Part shown: positions 36,487-47,300 of the stretch, piece by piece
How the letters are laid out: the number at the start of each line of letters is the position of its first letter
Position numbering within the stretch: the first letter of the stretch is position 1
Assembly: GCA_012931725.1 (NCBI GenBank)
Contig: CM022950.1
Coordinates: forward strand, 60,747,418 to 60,811,417
Origin: Litsea cubeba
Taxonomy: Eukaryota; Streptophyta; Magnoliopsida; Laurales; Lauraceae
Direction of reading: 5' to 3'
Length of the DNA: 64,000 nucleotides
The notes under the pieces: generated by a model
Databases searched by the model: none
What the model was told of the DNA's origin: nothing
Seen by the model: the letters and a program-made list of their open reading frames with translations, nothing else
Program-made: the position numbers and the translations under genes

Positions 36487-36500
36487 AATGCCCCCTCGAG
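36487..36500 (-). other. Polypurine tract of the Tat-like element
   Basis: The minus strand reads CTCGAGGGGGCATT directly before the 3' LTR start TGTTGACAC. This confirms the minus orientation. Confidence 0.8.
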
Positions 36501-36720
36501 GTGCAGCGACGAGTTGCTTAACTTTTGTAGTCGATGTGCCTCGAAGAGATTTTGTGAAGGAGAACTTGTGACTTGACCAAGAGTCTTTGAGCAGTTTTTC
36601 TTTTTGGTGTTTGTAGCCTTTTGACCTTCCAGGGGAGTTTTATGGTAGTGAAAGAGATCACGTACCATCTCGAGGTAAAGTTTTGAAGATGACATCAGGG
36701 ATGTGGATTTGGGTTTTGAC

Positions 36721-36945
36721 CTTGTGACCTAACAGGCTGTATGTGGCAGGTTAAGGGGTCGGGTTTGGTTTTGACCATGTGACCCAACAAGCTGTATGTG
36801 GAATGTTGGGAGATCAATTTTGGTTTTGATCTTGTGACCTAACAGGCTGTATGTGGCAAGTTAGGGGATCAGGTTTTGGTTTTGGTTTTGGTCTTGTGAC
36901 CTAACAAGCTGTATGTGGCAAGTTAGGGGACCAGGTTTTGGTTTG
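36721..36945. repeat. Four tandem units of about 56-60 bp
   Basis: Each unit starts GTGACC(T/C)AACA(A/G)GCTGTATGTGG and ends in a TTTTGGTTTTG-like stretch. Starts are near 36724, 36778, 36835 and 36896. Confidence 0.8.
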
Positions 36946-37224
36946 GATTTTTGCAGAATGTCAATTTCAAGATTTTGGCTCAATTTGGTAGATGAGGCTG
37001 GATGGTTTGATTTTTGGAAGCTCATGGGGCTTGGAATTCTCTTTGTATGGTCCAATCAACTCAAAAGAGGCATGGAACCATTTTTGTAAGCTCTTGGTAA
37101 GATGGATTTCTCTTTGCCTTAAAAAGGCCAATTTTTTTCTTTTTTAGTGCCTAGGTGGTCAAACCTGGCTCATATGGGCTAACCCACGGGACCTTAAGCT
37201 TTTGAAATGGCTTAGATCTCATAT

Positions 37225-37485
37225 GGTGTCATTTTTGTAAAGAATATCCAAAAATATCTCCTTTGGATAGAGAATATCTAAGAATTCTTTACTTGGAGAG
37301 AATCTCTCATGTTCCCTTTATTTTGGGATAGGATATCTCAAGATATCTTTCTTTTGGGAGAGAATCTTTCATTGATCCTATCTTTTGGGAGAAAATCTCT
37401 CATTGATTTCTTGTTGAGAGAGAATCCCTCAAGATATCTTTTTTTTTTGGAAAAAATCTTTCTAATTTCTTTCTTTTGGTAAGGT
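37225..37485. repeat. Degenerate GAGAGAATCTCTC-type repeats
   Basis: Five to seven diverged units of about 35-40 bp, each with a palindromic GAGAGAATC(T/C)(C/T)TC or AAGATATCTT word. They lie upstream of the antisense gene's TATA box. Confidence 0.6.
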
Positions 37486-37540
37486 TACTAATTAGTAACA
37501 CTTATCTCTTTCTTCTTTCCTTCTTTGGTTTGCTCTCTTC

Positions 37541-37548
37541 TATAAAAG
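37541..37548 (+). promoter_or_regulatory. TATA box of the antisense gene
   Basis: TATAAAAG lies 129 bp before the ATG at 37670, in a CT-rich plant-like core promoter setting. It is outside the LTR, so the antisense gene seems to have its own promoter. Inferred from sequence only. Confidence 0.6.
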
Positions 37549-37679
37549 CAAGGAGGAAGTTGGATCTCTTACTCTTATTGCTTTCTTTTGCAACAATCCC
37601 AAGAGAGCTTCAAGACCAAGAGTTCTTCTTCTTCAAGATCTTCAAGACTTTTCTTCTTCTTCTCCATCAATGGCTTTAA

Positions 37680-38396
37680 GTAAGTTTCCTTTTTCAAGAA
37701 AACCCCATTGTAGAAAAAAAGTTCTTTTCTTTTTTTTTTTTGTTTCTTTCTTTTCTTTTCTTTTCTTTTTCTTCTTTTCCACGTGTTTGCTCTTCTTTTT
37801 TTTACACGTTTTTTTTTTTTTTGTTTTCTTCCCTTTTTTTTGAACGTTTTTTTTGTGGGCCGTACGGACAGATCTGTACGGATCTGGCCGTACGTCCACG
37901 TGGCCTGTGGGCCAGCCCTCTTCTTTCTCTTTTTTTTTTTTTGAGAAAGTTTCTTTTCTTTTCTTTTTTGTTCTTTTTCTTTCTCCTTTCTCCTTTTTTT
38001 TTTGAGAAAGTTTCTTTTCTTCTTCTTTTTTTTGCTCATCATGAAATGCATTTTTTTTTTTTTTTTGCAAACCAAGATGTTCATGCATGTATATTTTTTT
38101 GTAAATTGAATTGTAGCATGATGTGATAGCATACCTGAAAGTTTTCGTAAATTTGGGAATTTGGAGCTCGTCGCGATGTTGAGCCCTTCCTGATTTTGCG
38201 GAGACTTTGAGGTTTCGAAAGTTTGGAGTTTCGGAGCTCGCAGCAATGTTGAGGCCATCTTCAAGCTTTCTATTTCTTTCGGGATAGTTCCTTTTCTTCG
38301 GAATTGCCCCGGCATCATGTCAGAATTTCGCCAAATTTTTTTTAGCGAGATTCTGTCATTTTGATGTTTGATCTTTTTCTTTTCCATCCTTTGCAG
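37680..38396 (+). other. Intron 1 of the antisense gene
   Basis: Donor GTAAGT directly after a 10-nt exon, acceptor TTTGCAG. It is extremely T-rich, with a TACGGACAGATC...GTACG inverted stretch near 37862-37900. On the minus strand it reads as lysine-rich ORFs, which are artefacts. Confidence 0.65.
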
Positions 38397-40902
38397 GAGG
38401 TTCTTCCAGAACGAACGAGGGTAAAGAGCCTACTACAAGCGTACCTCGTCGATCTACTAGATCTTCTAATCCGACCGTTCAGCAGGCTTTTGAGAAGGTC
38501 CAGTATGTTGAGAGAAATCTGGAAGAGTGCGACTCCCTCAATAGAGATGAGATGAGGCAGCGACTGATCGCTCTAAAGGGAGAGGAATTCTATAAGATCA
38601 TGGTAAGTCGTCCATGGGTGATGGAAGATCAGAGTGTTTTACCCAAGCCTACCTTCTTCTTTGGTGATGCCGTCCCTGATGACATGACATACCAGAGGAG
38701 ATGTTTTCAGTTTTCTTTCACAGCAAATGGTGAGAAAAAGACTGTTGCTACCCGGTCGACGTTTGATCGCACCGTCTCGATCATGAGCCTTGCCCCCACG
38801 TGCTCTAAGAGGGAAGATCCTCCAAGCTGGGTGAGAAGGACAAATGTAATCAAGACCGGGATTTTTGTTGGCGGTTCTCCTGGATATACGGAGAGGTCGC
38901 CTGTTGACATGGACATGTTGATGCCATCCAGCGGCTACCAGGGTTCTGATTATCCGGCGGTCGATTTGAGACCGGTGGGCCTTGGTATTTTCAGCGGTGA
39001 TGACAGCAATTGGATAAAGCCTTTTCGACTTCGTGGCCGTTTCAATGCTGACTCCGAGTGGAAGTCGTGGACTGATCGCATCATGCTGATTGGTGGCGCC
39101 GTTTTGAAGGAAGCCGGGATTTTTGATGCGGTCCGCGCCTTTAGGGAAACCGTGATCTTTTCCGATGAGGCCTTCATGGCTATGTTGGAGTCATTCCTTC
39201 CACAAACCAATACTTTCGCTGTGACGAATGGTGAGATTGGTTTCTCTTTGAAGGAGTTGAGCGCCATTACTGGATTGCCCATCCTTGGCAAACTCTATGA
39301 GGAGTTTATGCCGATCGACAGCGTCCTTGAGGAGCAGTCTGAGGAGTTCAGGCTTCTGTACTTTCAGCTCGTCGCCTTCTATGATTTTTTGAAGGAGAAG
39401 GAGGGTTTGAAAGTTAGATCCAACAGTTGGAAGAGTTCTAGCTCTTCTTTCCCCAACTTTTTTGATAGCAGGGAGTCTTCTGATAGTGCGACCCAGGAAG
39501 CCAAGGGTCAGGATCCAAGTTCGAAGAAGATCTTGGCCATGCAAGAAGAGTTGAGAGATTTCTGTGCGAGTACAAACGCCATATGTCCTGACATTACACT
39601 GCGGAGAGATCTCGCTGTTTACCTCACTTATTGGCTTGGTGATGCTATTTTTGTTGGAGGAGATGGAACGCACATCAGGCCGCATTGTATTTTTCCAGCT
39701 TGTCAGATGGCATTTGGAGAGCAGCTTGCTTTGGTGCCAGCTCTTTACTCCTACCTGTGTACCGAACTACAGGCTGCTGCTTTTTTGGTTCGGCTTGGGC
39801 TTCCCATGAATAGGGTATTTTCAGCCCACATCTTTTATTCGTAGTACGTGTACCACTGTCCTGGCTTCCACCGGCTGGGTGTTGCACAGGATGATGATCC
39901 TCTGATGATTTGGCTGGCTAAGGGCAAAGCCATGTCCGAATCACTTTTGTTTGCCCGCATGAGGATCCGACGATTCAGGGACGTCGAGATGGGGCAGTCT
40001 TCAGTGAAGCTTTCTCCGGAGTTACAGAAGAAGGCTTTGATTTTGGTGCCTCCCGAGACTCTACCAGGGCGGGGTCGGGAAGGCATTACTCCTGGACGAA
40101 CGCAGAGAAGGAGTGGCTTTTCAGCATACGTGTCGGCACGATGGTGTACCGTAGACATCTTTTTGTCGACATCCAGCCGTATGTACCCTCTCGTTTTACT
40201 TTGCAGTTGGGTTTTTCTCAAGGCGTTGTTGGAGCGCCTTCAAGCATGGTGAAGCGCTTTGGAGGTTTACAGGACGGGAGAAATGCATGGGTTTTCTATA
40301 GTGCTGAAGACACTACAGCCATGATCTCTTATCCTATGTTGTTGACTTCCCGGACTGCCGGCTTTGCGAAGTGGTTCGCGGAGAGCTTTTCGGCATATCG
40401 GGGGCTTTCCAAGAAGGAGCTTGATGTGAAGCTGGCATCTGGAAAGGGCCTTGGAAAGTCGGATGGCGCGTTCGGCGAGAGGAAGTTTGGGCCTTCCTTT
40501 CTGGAGAGAAGAACAAGATAGGCTTTCTCGGTGACCAGGGCATCATTGGTTCTGAAGCTGTTTGAGAAATACCTGATGAGGCTTTAGAACAGTTAGAATA
40601 GGAGGAAGCCGAACTTGATACTTGGATGAAAGCGGCGCAAAGGCAAGCTTCCGTGGAGTCTACTGGCAAGAGTAGACCATCCAGTGAGGAGTCAAGTGGG
40701 AAACCTGACTCTGACAGCGGGGCAGGTTCCTCTAAGAAGCGAGCCCACAGGAGTAAGAGGAGGAGGAGTCATCATCGCAGCAAGGGGCAGCATGAGGACT
40801 CTCCTAACTTGGAAGTACCTCTTACTATCAATGAGGAGGCGCCAGGGGATGCTGACGAGCCTCCAGAGAAGAGAAGCCGAGAAGAAGAGACCGTCGGTGA
40901 AG

Positions 40903-40999
40903 GTATGATTCTTCCTTTTTTTTCTTTCCATTTCTTTTCATGGGATTTTTCCATGTCTTGATTTGTTTTCTCTCTCTCCTGCTCCTTTTTTTTTAGCAG
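40903..40999 (+). other. Intron 2 of the antisense gene with NAGNAG acceptor
   Basis: Donor GTATGA. The acceptor reads TTTTAGCAG, so splicing at either AG (40996 or 40999) keeps the frame and only adds or drops one residue (Ala). Confidence 0.6.
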
Positions 41000-42654
41000 A
41001 GGAAGATTTGGCGATGCCTGAGGTTCCAACTGATGAGGTGATGACAGACCCTGTTGGGGCACCTGAAGAAGAACCGAAGGACTCTGGAGTGAATCCAGAA
41101 TCTCCAATTGGTTGTCTTTCTTTTTTTTTCTTTTTTTCTTTTTTTTTTTGTGTCTATGACTTGGTTTACTAACATTTTTTTCTTGCCAGCTGACTTGCCA
41201 CAGGATTCTGATGACTTTGAACCATCGATGGACGCAAATGTTGATGATGCTTCCGATGAGTTCATGGAGGAAGAGAGTGTTCCGCCAGTCGTCGAAGAAG
41301 GTATTTTGTAGTAATAACCCTGATAAGGATTTTCAAACAGGATCATATTCATACCTTTTTGTGTTTCTTTGGCAGGTTTTGAGGTGATAGAGGAGAGTCC
41401 ATCGCTTCCTTCAGAACCAGAGCAAGGGATGCCAGAGGTCGATCCAGAGGTAAAGGCTCATGGGACCAGTTCTAACACTGTTGAGGAGATACCTCGTGCT
41501 GAAATCCCTTCTCCAGCAACTCCAACTGGAAAGAGTTCTTTTGTTACTCTTCCAACGGGTGATGACATGAGCAGCCGACCAATGGAGTTGGGCGAATCTT
41601 CAGCTGGGCCATCTCTTCTTTTTGCGAAGAAGGTGGTGGTGCGAGTTCTAAGCTCTTGGATTGAGACTCTCCTTTCTGGGCACTTAGATGCCGGATTTGG
41701 CATGTTCCAGCATGTGCAGGAGATTCTCAGTGATGCCGAAGAGGCTGGTCTGGATGTCACAGGTGCCAGGGCGATCGTTGATAGGATCATTGAGCTGGGT
41801 GACAAATGGTTTGAGGCCATGGGTTTGGCTAATGAACAGTTCTTCAAGGAGATGTTCCTAGACCCTGCTGATAAGGCTAACTCTGACCTGAATGAGGCTA
41901 CACAAAGTAGGAAGCAGATAGTCCGAGAGAATAACTTAGAAGAGCTAGCCATCATTGGGCTGACACATGACCTTAACATCCTTGATAGGGAGGTCGATGA
42001 GGCCAGGAAATGTCTTGAGCATCTGCAGGCACAAGTCACTACCAAGTGGGCTGCAATAACAGAGGCTCGCGACAGGGAGAGTGCTCTGATTCACCGGGTT
42101 GCAGATGCCGATCGAGTTCTTGAAAGGAAATCTCAAGAGAGCAAACGATGGCAAACTGCTCGGGATAAGCTTCCCGGTGTAAAAGAAGGGTTACAGCCCA
42201 CCCAAGCATCTCATGGCAAGTTCCTGAAGAAGCGTGCCCTGGAATCCTGACAGCTTAGGCCAAAAGTTTACTTGAGGAGCTGAACTCTTGGCTGGAGACC
42301 ATTTTTGGTTGAGCTCCTTTTTTTTTTTTTTTGTAACAGAAACTATCCTTCTCTTTTTTTTTGTACCACTTGTATTTTTTTGGTACTTTTTTTTGTAGTG
42401 CTTGTGAACACCCTTTTTTTTGTTTGGTACCACATGTATTGTTTTGGTACTTTTTTTTTTGTTTTCCCTACGCTCACTTAAATCTTTTTGTGATGAAAGT
42501 AATTGCTAAATGGGATGCTCTTTTTTTTTCCCTACGCTCACTTAAATATTTTTGTGATAAAAGTAATTGCTAAATGGGATTTGATCAAAAGCTTGTCATT
42601 TTGTGAAAATCTTTTGTCAAATGATTGTTTTGGCATGGGAGCTAGATTTTGTTT

Positions 42655-42850
42655 ATGGCATGGAAGCCGATTTTGTGGCATTGATAGCCGGTTTTGGTGG
42701 CATCTATAGCCGGGTTTTTTTTTTTAAAGCCATTTTTTTTTTTGTTTTGTGGCATTAATAGCCGGTTTTTTTTTTGTGGCATTGATAGCCGGTTTTGTTT
42801 TGTAGCATTGATAGCCGGTTTGTTTTGGTGGCATCTATAGCCGGTTTGGT
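42655..42850. repeat. Seven short units with GGCAT-n-ATAGCCGGTTTTG core
   Basis: Spacing is 20-45 bp with T-rich spacers. The same core occurs twice in each LTR (GGCATTTATAGCCGATTTTG near 34610; related text near 53550), linking LTR and 3' region. Confidence 0.7.
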
Positions 42851-42854
42851 TTTC

Positions 42855-43240
42855 AAAAATGCAAGTATCGACTAAAAGTCGCCTCCCTGCTGAATGTTCT
42901 TGCAAGTATCGATGGAATGTCGCATCCTTGCTTTTCAAAAAAAATTTGTTTTGCGGGTACTGACTTGATGTCGTTTCCCCATGATTTTTGAAATTTGTGG
43001 TTTTCTCGAACCTTTGGGTTATGGATATCAACTGAAATGCCGCGTCTCCATGGTTTTTTAGGTTTTTTTGAACCTTTGAAATTTGGGTTGTGGATATCAA
43101 CTGAAATGTTGCATCTCCACGATTTTGGATTCTGCAAGTATCGACGAAATGTCGCTTCCCTGTGATTTTGGAAGTGTCGAATGTGGTTCGTATGCTTCCG
43201 ATTTGTGCGAGTATTGACTAAGCGTCGCTTCCCCGTGGCT
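42855..43240. repeat. Seven degenerate hairpin-like units (TCGACT-n-AGTCGC type)
   Basis: Units resemble GCAAGTATCGACTNAATGTCGC followed by TCCCTG. They start near 42861, 42902, 42956, 43021, 43091, 43134 and 43197. Several contain CGAC/GTCG arms that could form small stem-loops. Confidence 0.65.
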
Positions 43241-43588
43241 TTTTGAAAAACCTTTTTTTTTGTTTAAAGACACGAGGGTCATAAGTTTTGACCTAAAATC
43301 ATTTAGGCGGTAAAAGGTAGGGTGGACTAGGGTGGAAATCCCTGAATCCGGATTTTGTTTCAAACCATGAATTTTGGGTTCAAGGGTTGAGAATTTTGGT
43401 CAAGTTAGGGAAAGAGTCCTAAACTTGGATTTTTTGAACAATGAAACGATGAAAGTAAGCATTGTTTAAATTTCTAGAAATTTCAACATTTGACATGAAA
43501 ATCCTAAAAAAGAGCGGGTATAGCGAGCGAGTACCTGGAAACCGGTTTTGGCCATACAGGCATTGCTCTTACCCAGTTGGGTAAGTCT

Positions 43589-45931
43589 TCAAGGGTAGTA
43601 CCGCTTTAAGAACTTGCCGTTGATGGGCAGCATACATCTGTCACCTTCCATGTTTAGGAGTGCGTATGCGCTACTGGAGAAAACCTTGTCGATGACGTAG
43701 GGTCCCTCCCATTTTGGCTCAAATTTGCCTTTGGACTTGTGAGCGAAGGCCATTGGTCTTTTTACCGTAAGAACCAAGTCATCCTTTTTGTAGGCGCATT
43801 GCCTGACCTTTTTGTCGAAAGATCCTGCCATGCGTGCTTGGTAAAGTTCAACGCTTTATTGAGCTTCGAGCCGTCTCTCATCGAGATTGTCCAGCTCATG
43901 GAGTCGCAATTTGACATTGCTTTCTTGAGTCATGTCATTTTGCAAGGATACCCTCAAGGAAGGAATTTGTACTTCCAAGGGCACGACAGCTTCGCATCCA
44001 TAGACTAAGGAGAATGGTGTACTATGGGTTGGTCCTCGAACGGTGGTTTGATAGGCCCACAAAGCTTCAAACATTTTGTCGCTCCAGTCTCTTTTGTGAC
44101 TAGAGACCATTTTTCTGAGGATTTTGCAGAGTGTCTTGTTGAAAGCTTCTGCTAATCCGTTTGTTGCCGGATTGTATGGAGTCGAAGGACAGCTTTGGAT
44201 TTTGTATTTGTCGCAGAATCTGTAGAATCGATGATCCCGGAATTGTGGTCCATTATCATGGACGAATCTTTTGGGTATGCCGAAACGACAAATGAAGTTG
44301 GTGCGCAGGAACTGAAGGACTGATGAGGTCTTCATTTCATTGAACGCAAATGCTTCTGACCACTTGGAGAAATAATCCGTAGCGGCGAAGATGAAGTGAT
44401 GACCTTTGCTCGAAGGGGGAGAAATAGGACCTATGATGTCCATACCCCAGGCTTCGAAAGGCCATGAAATCGCTGTAGGATGTAGCCATTCTGGAGGCAT
44501 GTGAATGTAATCTCCATGAACTTGGCATTGTTGGCAGCGCTTAGCAAATTGCATTGCATCAGCTACCATGGTAGGCCAGTAATATCCTAACCTTTTTATT
44601 TGATCATAGAGCTTGGGACCAGCCTGATGAGCTCCGCAAAGACCAGCATGAACTTCTTTGAGTGTTTCTTCAGCCTCTTGTTGTGACAAGCAGCGTAGAA
44701 GTACTTCGTTGAAGGATTTCCTATAAAGGATTTTTGAAGGAATATCCAAATGAAAGCTTTGGGTTCGTCTTTGGATGCTTACCCGTTCTTTTGGATCTTC
44801 AGGTAGGATTCCGAACATAATGTAATCAATGAACGGATCCCTCCAGTCGCCGATTGAAGTTTGAAGGATTGAAATCCGACTTCCAACCACTTGGTGGCAT
44901 TCAGCAACTGCTTGATGTGTGTTAAGAGGATGAAGGATTCTTCTTTCGCACACTGTGATTTGCATGTTTTCCCCTTCCTGGATTGCCATAGATGCGGCAA
45001 GTCCAGCCAGGGCATCTGCACGTATGTTTTCACCTCTACAAATGTGGGTGATGTGACAGATGTCAAACTTTTGCAGAAGTGATTGTGCTTTATTGTAGTA
45101 AGGCAGCAAATCTGGCTTCCTGACTTCAAATTTCTGATTCATCTGGTTGACGATCAGTTGAGAGTCTCCAAAGACTTCCAGCATGGTGATACCGGATTCG
45201 ATGGCGAGTTCCAATCCTAGGATCAGAGCTTGATATTCAGCTGCATTGTTTGTGCATGGTTCCAGTAGCGAGAAAGCGTGTGGAATCATGTATTTGTCGG
45301 GGCTAACAAAGAGGATTCCAACTCCCGAGATCAACTGTCTTTTTTCATTTGTCCTGGTTGCACCGTCAAAGTATATGTCCCAGGAAGCATTTTCTGAGAA
45401 AGTCTCCACATTGTAGACTGGTTCGTCTGGGAGATCATCTCTGAGTGGAGAATCTTTAGGCAATGGATGCTCTGCGAGGAAGTCCGCTAGAGCTTGCCCT
45501 TTGATTGCCTTTTGTGGTACATACCTAATATCAAATTGTGACAGAAGGATGGACCATTTTGCCAGTCGAGCATTGAGAGAACCTGCCTTTGTGACAAGGA
45601 CCTTCAAGAGGTTGACCCTCGAGACCAGGTAGACTGTGTTGGAAAGCAAGTAGTGACGCAGCTTTTGTACGGCGAACATTACTGCAAGACATTCTTTTTC
45701 GACTGGAGAGTAGCGATGCTCTGCACCTACTAGCATGCGGCTGAGGTAATATAGAGCAGCTTCTTTTCGTTGATCATTTTCTTGCGCAAGCAGAGCTCCC
45801 AAAGAGTGATCAAGGGCTCTTGTGTACAAGATGAATGGTTTTCCAGTGGTAGGAGCAGCTAACACTGGAGGTTTTGTCAGGTATGACTTGATATCTTGGA
45901 AAGCAGCTTCACAGTCAGCATCCCATCGGAC
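43589..45931 (-). pseudogene. Tat-like RNase H, archaeal-type RNase H and integrase
   Basis: Readable from RWDADCEAAFQDIKSYL (just left of 45932). First RNase H: ILYTRALDHSLGALLAQ and HRYSPVEKECLA. A linker with ADFLAEHPLP follows. Second RNase H: YFDGAT, NNAAEYQAL, GDSQLIVNQ and RADALAGLA, so all four acidic residues are present. Integrase: the HHCC finger (HAGLCGAHQAG, CQQCQVHG), Asp in WGMDIIGPI, Asp in VHDNGPQF and Glu in NGLAEAFNKTL, then the C-terminal WEGPYVIDKVF and a KRYYP end. TAA at 43856-43858 interrupts the C-terminal part in frame. Everything upstream that should be reverse transcriptase is missing. Confidence 0.9.
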
Positions 45932-47300
45932 AACTCCTCTTCATTCTCAGAGAAATCGTGCCAATTGGATGAGCTTCCTGGATCTTTGTCAAGTGACTCA
46001 TCGAAGAGATATCCAGGGAGATCGATGTCTTCAAGGACTTGAGATGTTGAGGCTTAGTCAGTATATTGACTTTTAAGCCTTTGTGTCAACTGTCTCAGGG
46101 GAGTGTCGGGATCATACCCTAACCCGTGTGAAGACTTTTCTACATAGCCGTAGAGTCTCCAATCTTCCAGCTGTCTTTTGGTCAAGACGGGCCCCAATGG
46201 CGTGAGAATACCGCGTCCTTCTCCTAAACCAACTAGGTTTTGAGCGTCATAGCCCATTTTCTTCATAATAGCTTGTGCCACAGAACTATATAAGGATAGT
46301 TGAGGCATACCTTCATTTTGGAAAGGTTCAAGCATGAGTTTGATGAAGAAGCATTCGATCTATGGAAGAATATCGATTTTTCCTTTGCTGAAGTTGCTGG
46401 AACAACAAAGGAAGCTGACATAGGATCTTCTATGTCAAAAGTTGTCTCCATTGGAGTAAGAGCAGGCTGAACTTGCTGAGTGTCAGCTTGGCTTAACGAT
46501 GTGTCGTCTTCTGGCTCTGAATTCGAATCCGTGTCTTGCATGATAGACACGAAAGAGACAACAAATTTGCCCCCAAGCTTTTGCTTTGCCTTCTTCACTT
46601 TAGTTGTGATGACCAAAGGCTTTGAAGGTTCGAGGGAGATGATGAAGGGAGTTTGAATGCTCTCTTCGCATTTACCAGATGGTTTGTTTTCTTCCGGTGA
46701 TTGTTGAAGAGCCTTGCCTTTATCTTTCTGGAGATTTTCGGCAAAGGGTGTTGTGTGCTTCTCCTCTTCTTCTTTTTCACCTTCATACATTTGTGAGTCT
46801 GCAAAGTGGACTTCTTTACCTTTGAAGGGTTTTCTGTCCGCAAAGACTCGATGTATCATGCCGTCATCGCCAATGAACTTGATGCATTGATGTAAAGTTG
46901 AAGGCACAACACCATTCTCATGGATCCAGGGACGTCCGAGAAGGATGTTGTAGCATGAAGGGGTTTTTATTGCATACACTATGACCTCAGAGATAAGATC
47001 ACCCATCTGCAACTTGAACCTGATTTTGCCGATAGGCCTTTGAGTACTCCCATCGTATCCAAAGATAGATACAGATGTGTGGCTCAGCTCGCTGGGTGGG
47101 ATGCCCAACTCTTCGAGAGCCGAAGTGGAGATGAGGTTGAGTGCAGAACCTGGGTCGATCTGAGCTCTGTGCATAGGCATTTCCTTGATGTACCCTGTGA
47201 AGTACAGGGGTCGGTTATGCCTTGTTTCGCCAAGTAGGAGGTCATCCTTTGTGAAGGCGATGGTTGCACTGGCTACTTTTTTAACCGAGAGGCATTCAAT
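45932..47300 (-). pseudogene. Tat-like protease and G-patch region
   Basis: Protease: MHRAQIDPGSALNLIS holds the active-site region (DPG in place of DSG/DTG, as often in Tat elements), with YNILLGRPWIHENGVVPST as its C-terminal motif. A charged linker follows, then after a frameshift near 46330 a G-patch-like motif (KKMGYDAQNLVGLGEGRG). The segment ends in acidic text (DFSENEEEL) that normally precedes reverse transcriptase, but is joined straight to the RNase H region near 45932. Confidence 0.82.

Larger units (their letters stand above)
37670..42250 (+). pseudogene. Antisense plant-mobile-domain gene inside the Tat-like element
   Basis: Five exons: 37670-37679 (ATGGCTTTAA), 38397-40902, 40997-41110, 41190-41300 and 41376-42250. 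All introns are GT-AG, T-rich and keep phase. The joined frame starts MALRGSSRTNEGK. The large exon has plant mobile domain (aminotransferase-like) features: IKPFRLRGRFNADSEW, NTFAVTNGEIGFSLKEL, ITGLPILGKLYEEF, YLTYWLGDAIF and FPACQMAFGEQLALVPAL. A Lys/Arg/Ser-rich segment (SKKRAHRSKRRRSHHRSK) that may be a nuclear signal follows, then acidic exons and a C-terminal helical, probably coiled-coil region. Breaks are TAG 39842-39844, a shift near 40070, a shift near 40505, TGA 40563-40565 and TAG 40599-40601. It lies opposite to gag-pol. Its role is unknown; such antisense ORFs are reported in Tat elements. Confidence 0.8.
42251..43588 (-). other. Repeat-rich region between integrase end and antisense gene end
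   Basis: Untranslated on both strands. It holds T runs, a duplicated 66-bp unit (near 42463-42520 and 42529-42586), an array of ATAGCCGG-type units (42655-42850), and an array of TCGAC...GTCGC hairpin-like units (42855-43240). It serves as the 3' region of the retroelement and the 3' flank of the antisense gene. Confidence 0.65.

Noticed and set aside
37575..38387. Long lysine-rich ORFs on the minus strand
   Set aside because: They are the reverse of a T-rich intron; composition is pure AAA/AAG and no domain is present.
41458..42045. 195-codon minus-strand ORF
   Set aside because: Shadow of the last exon of the antisense gene, whose + strand frame fits the upstream exons.
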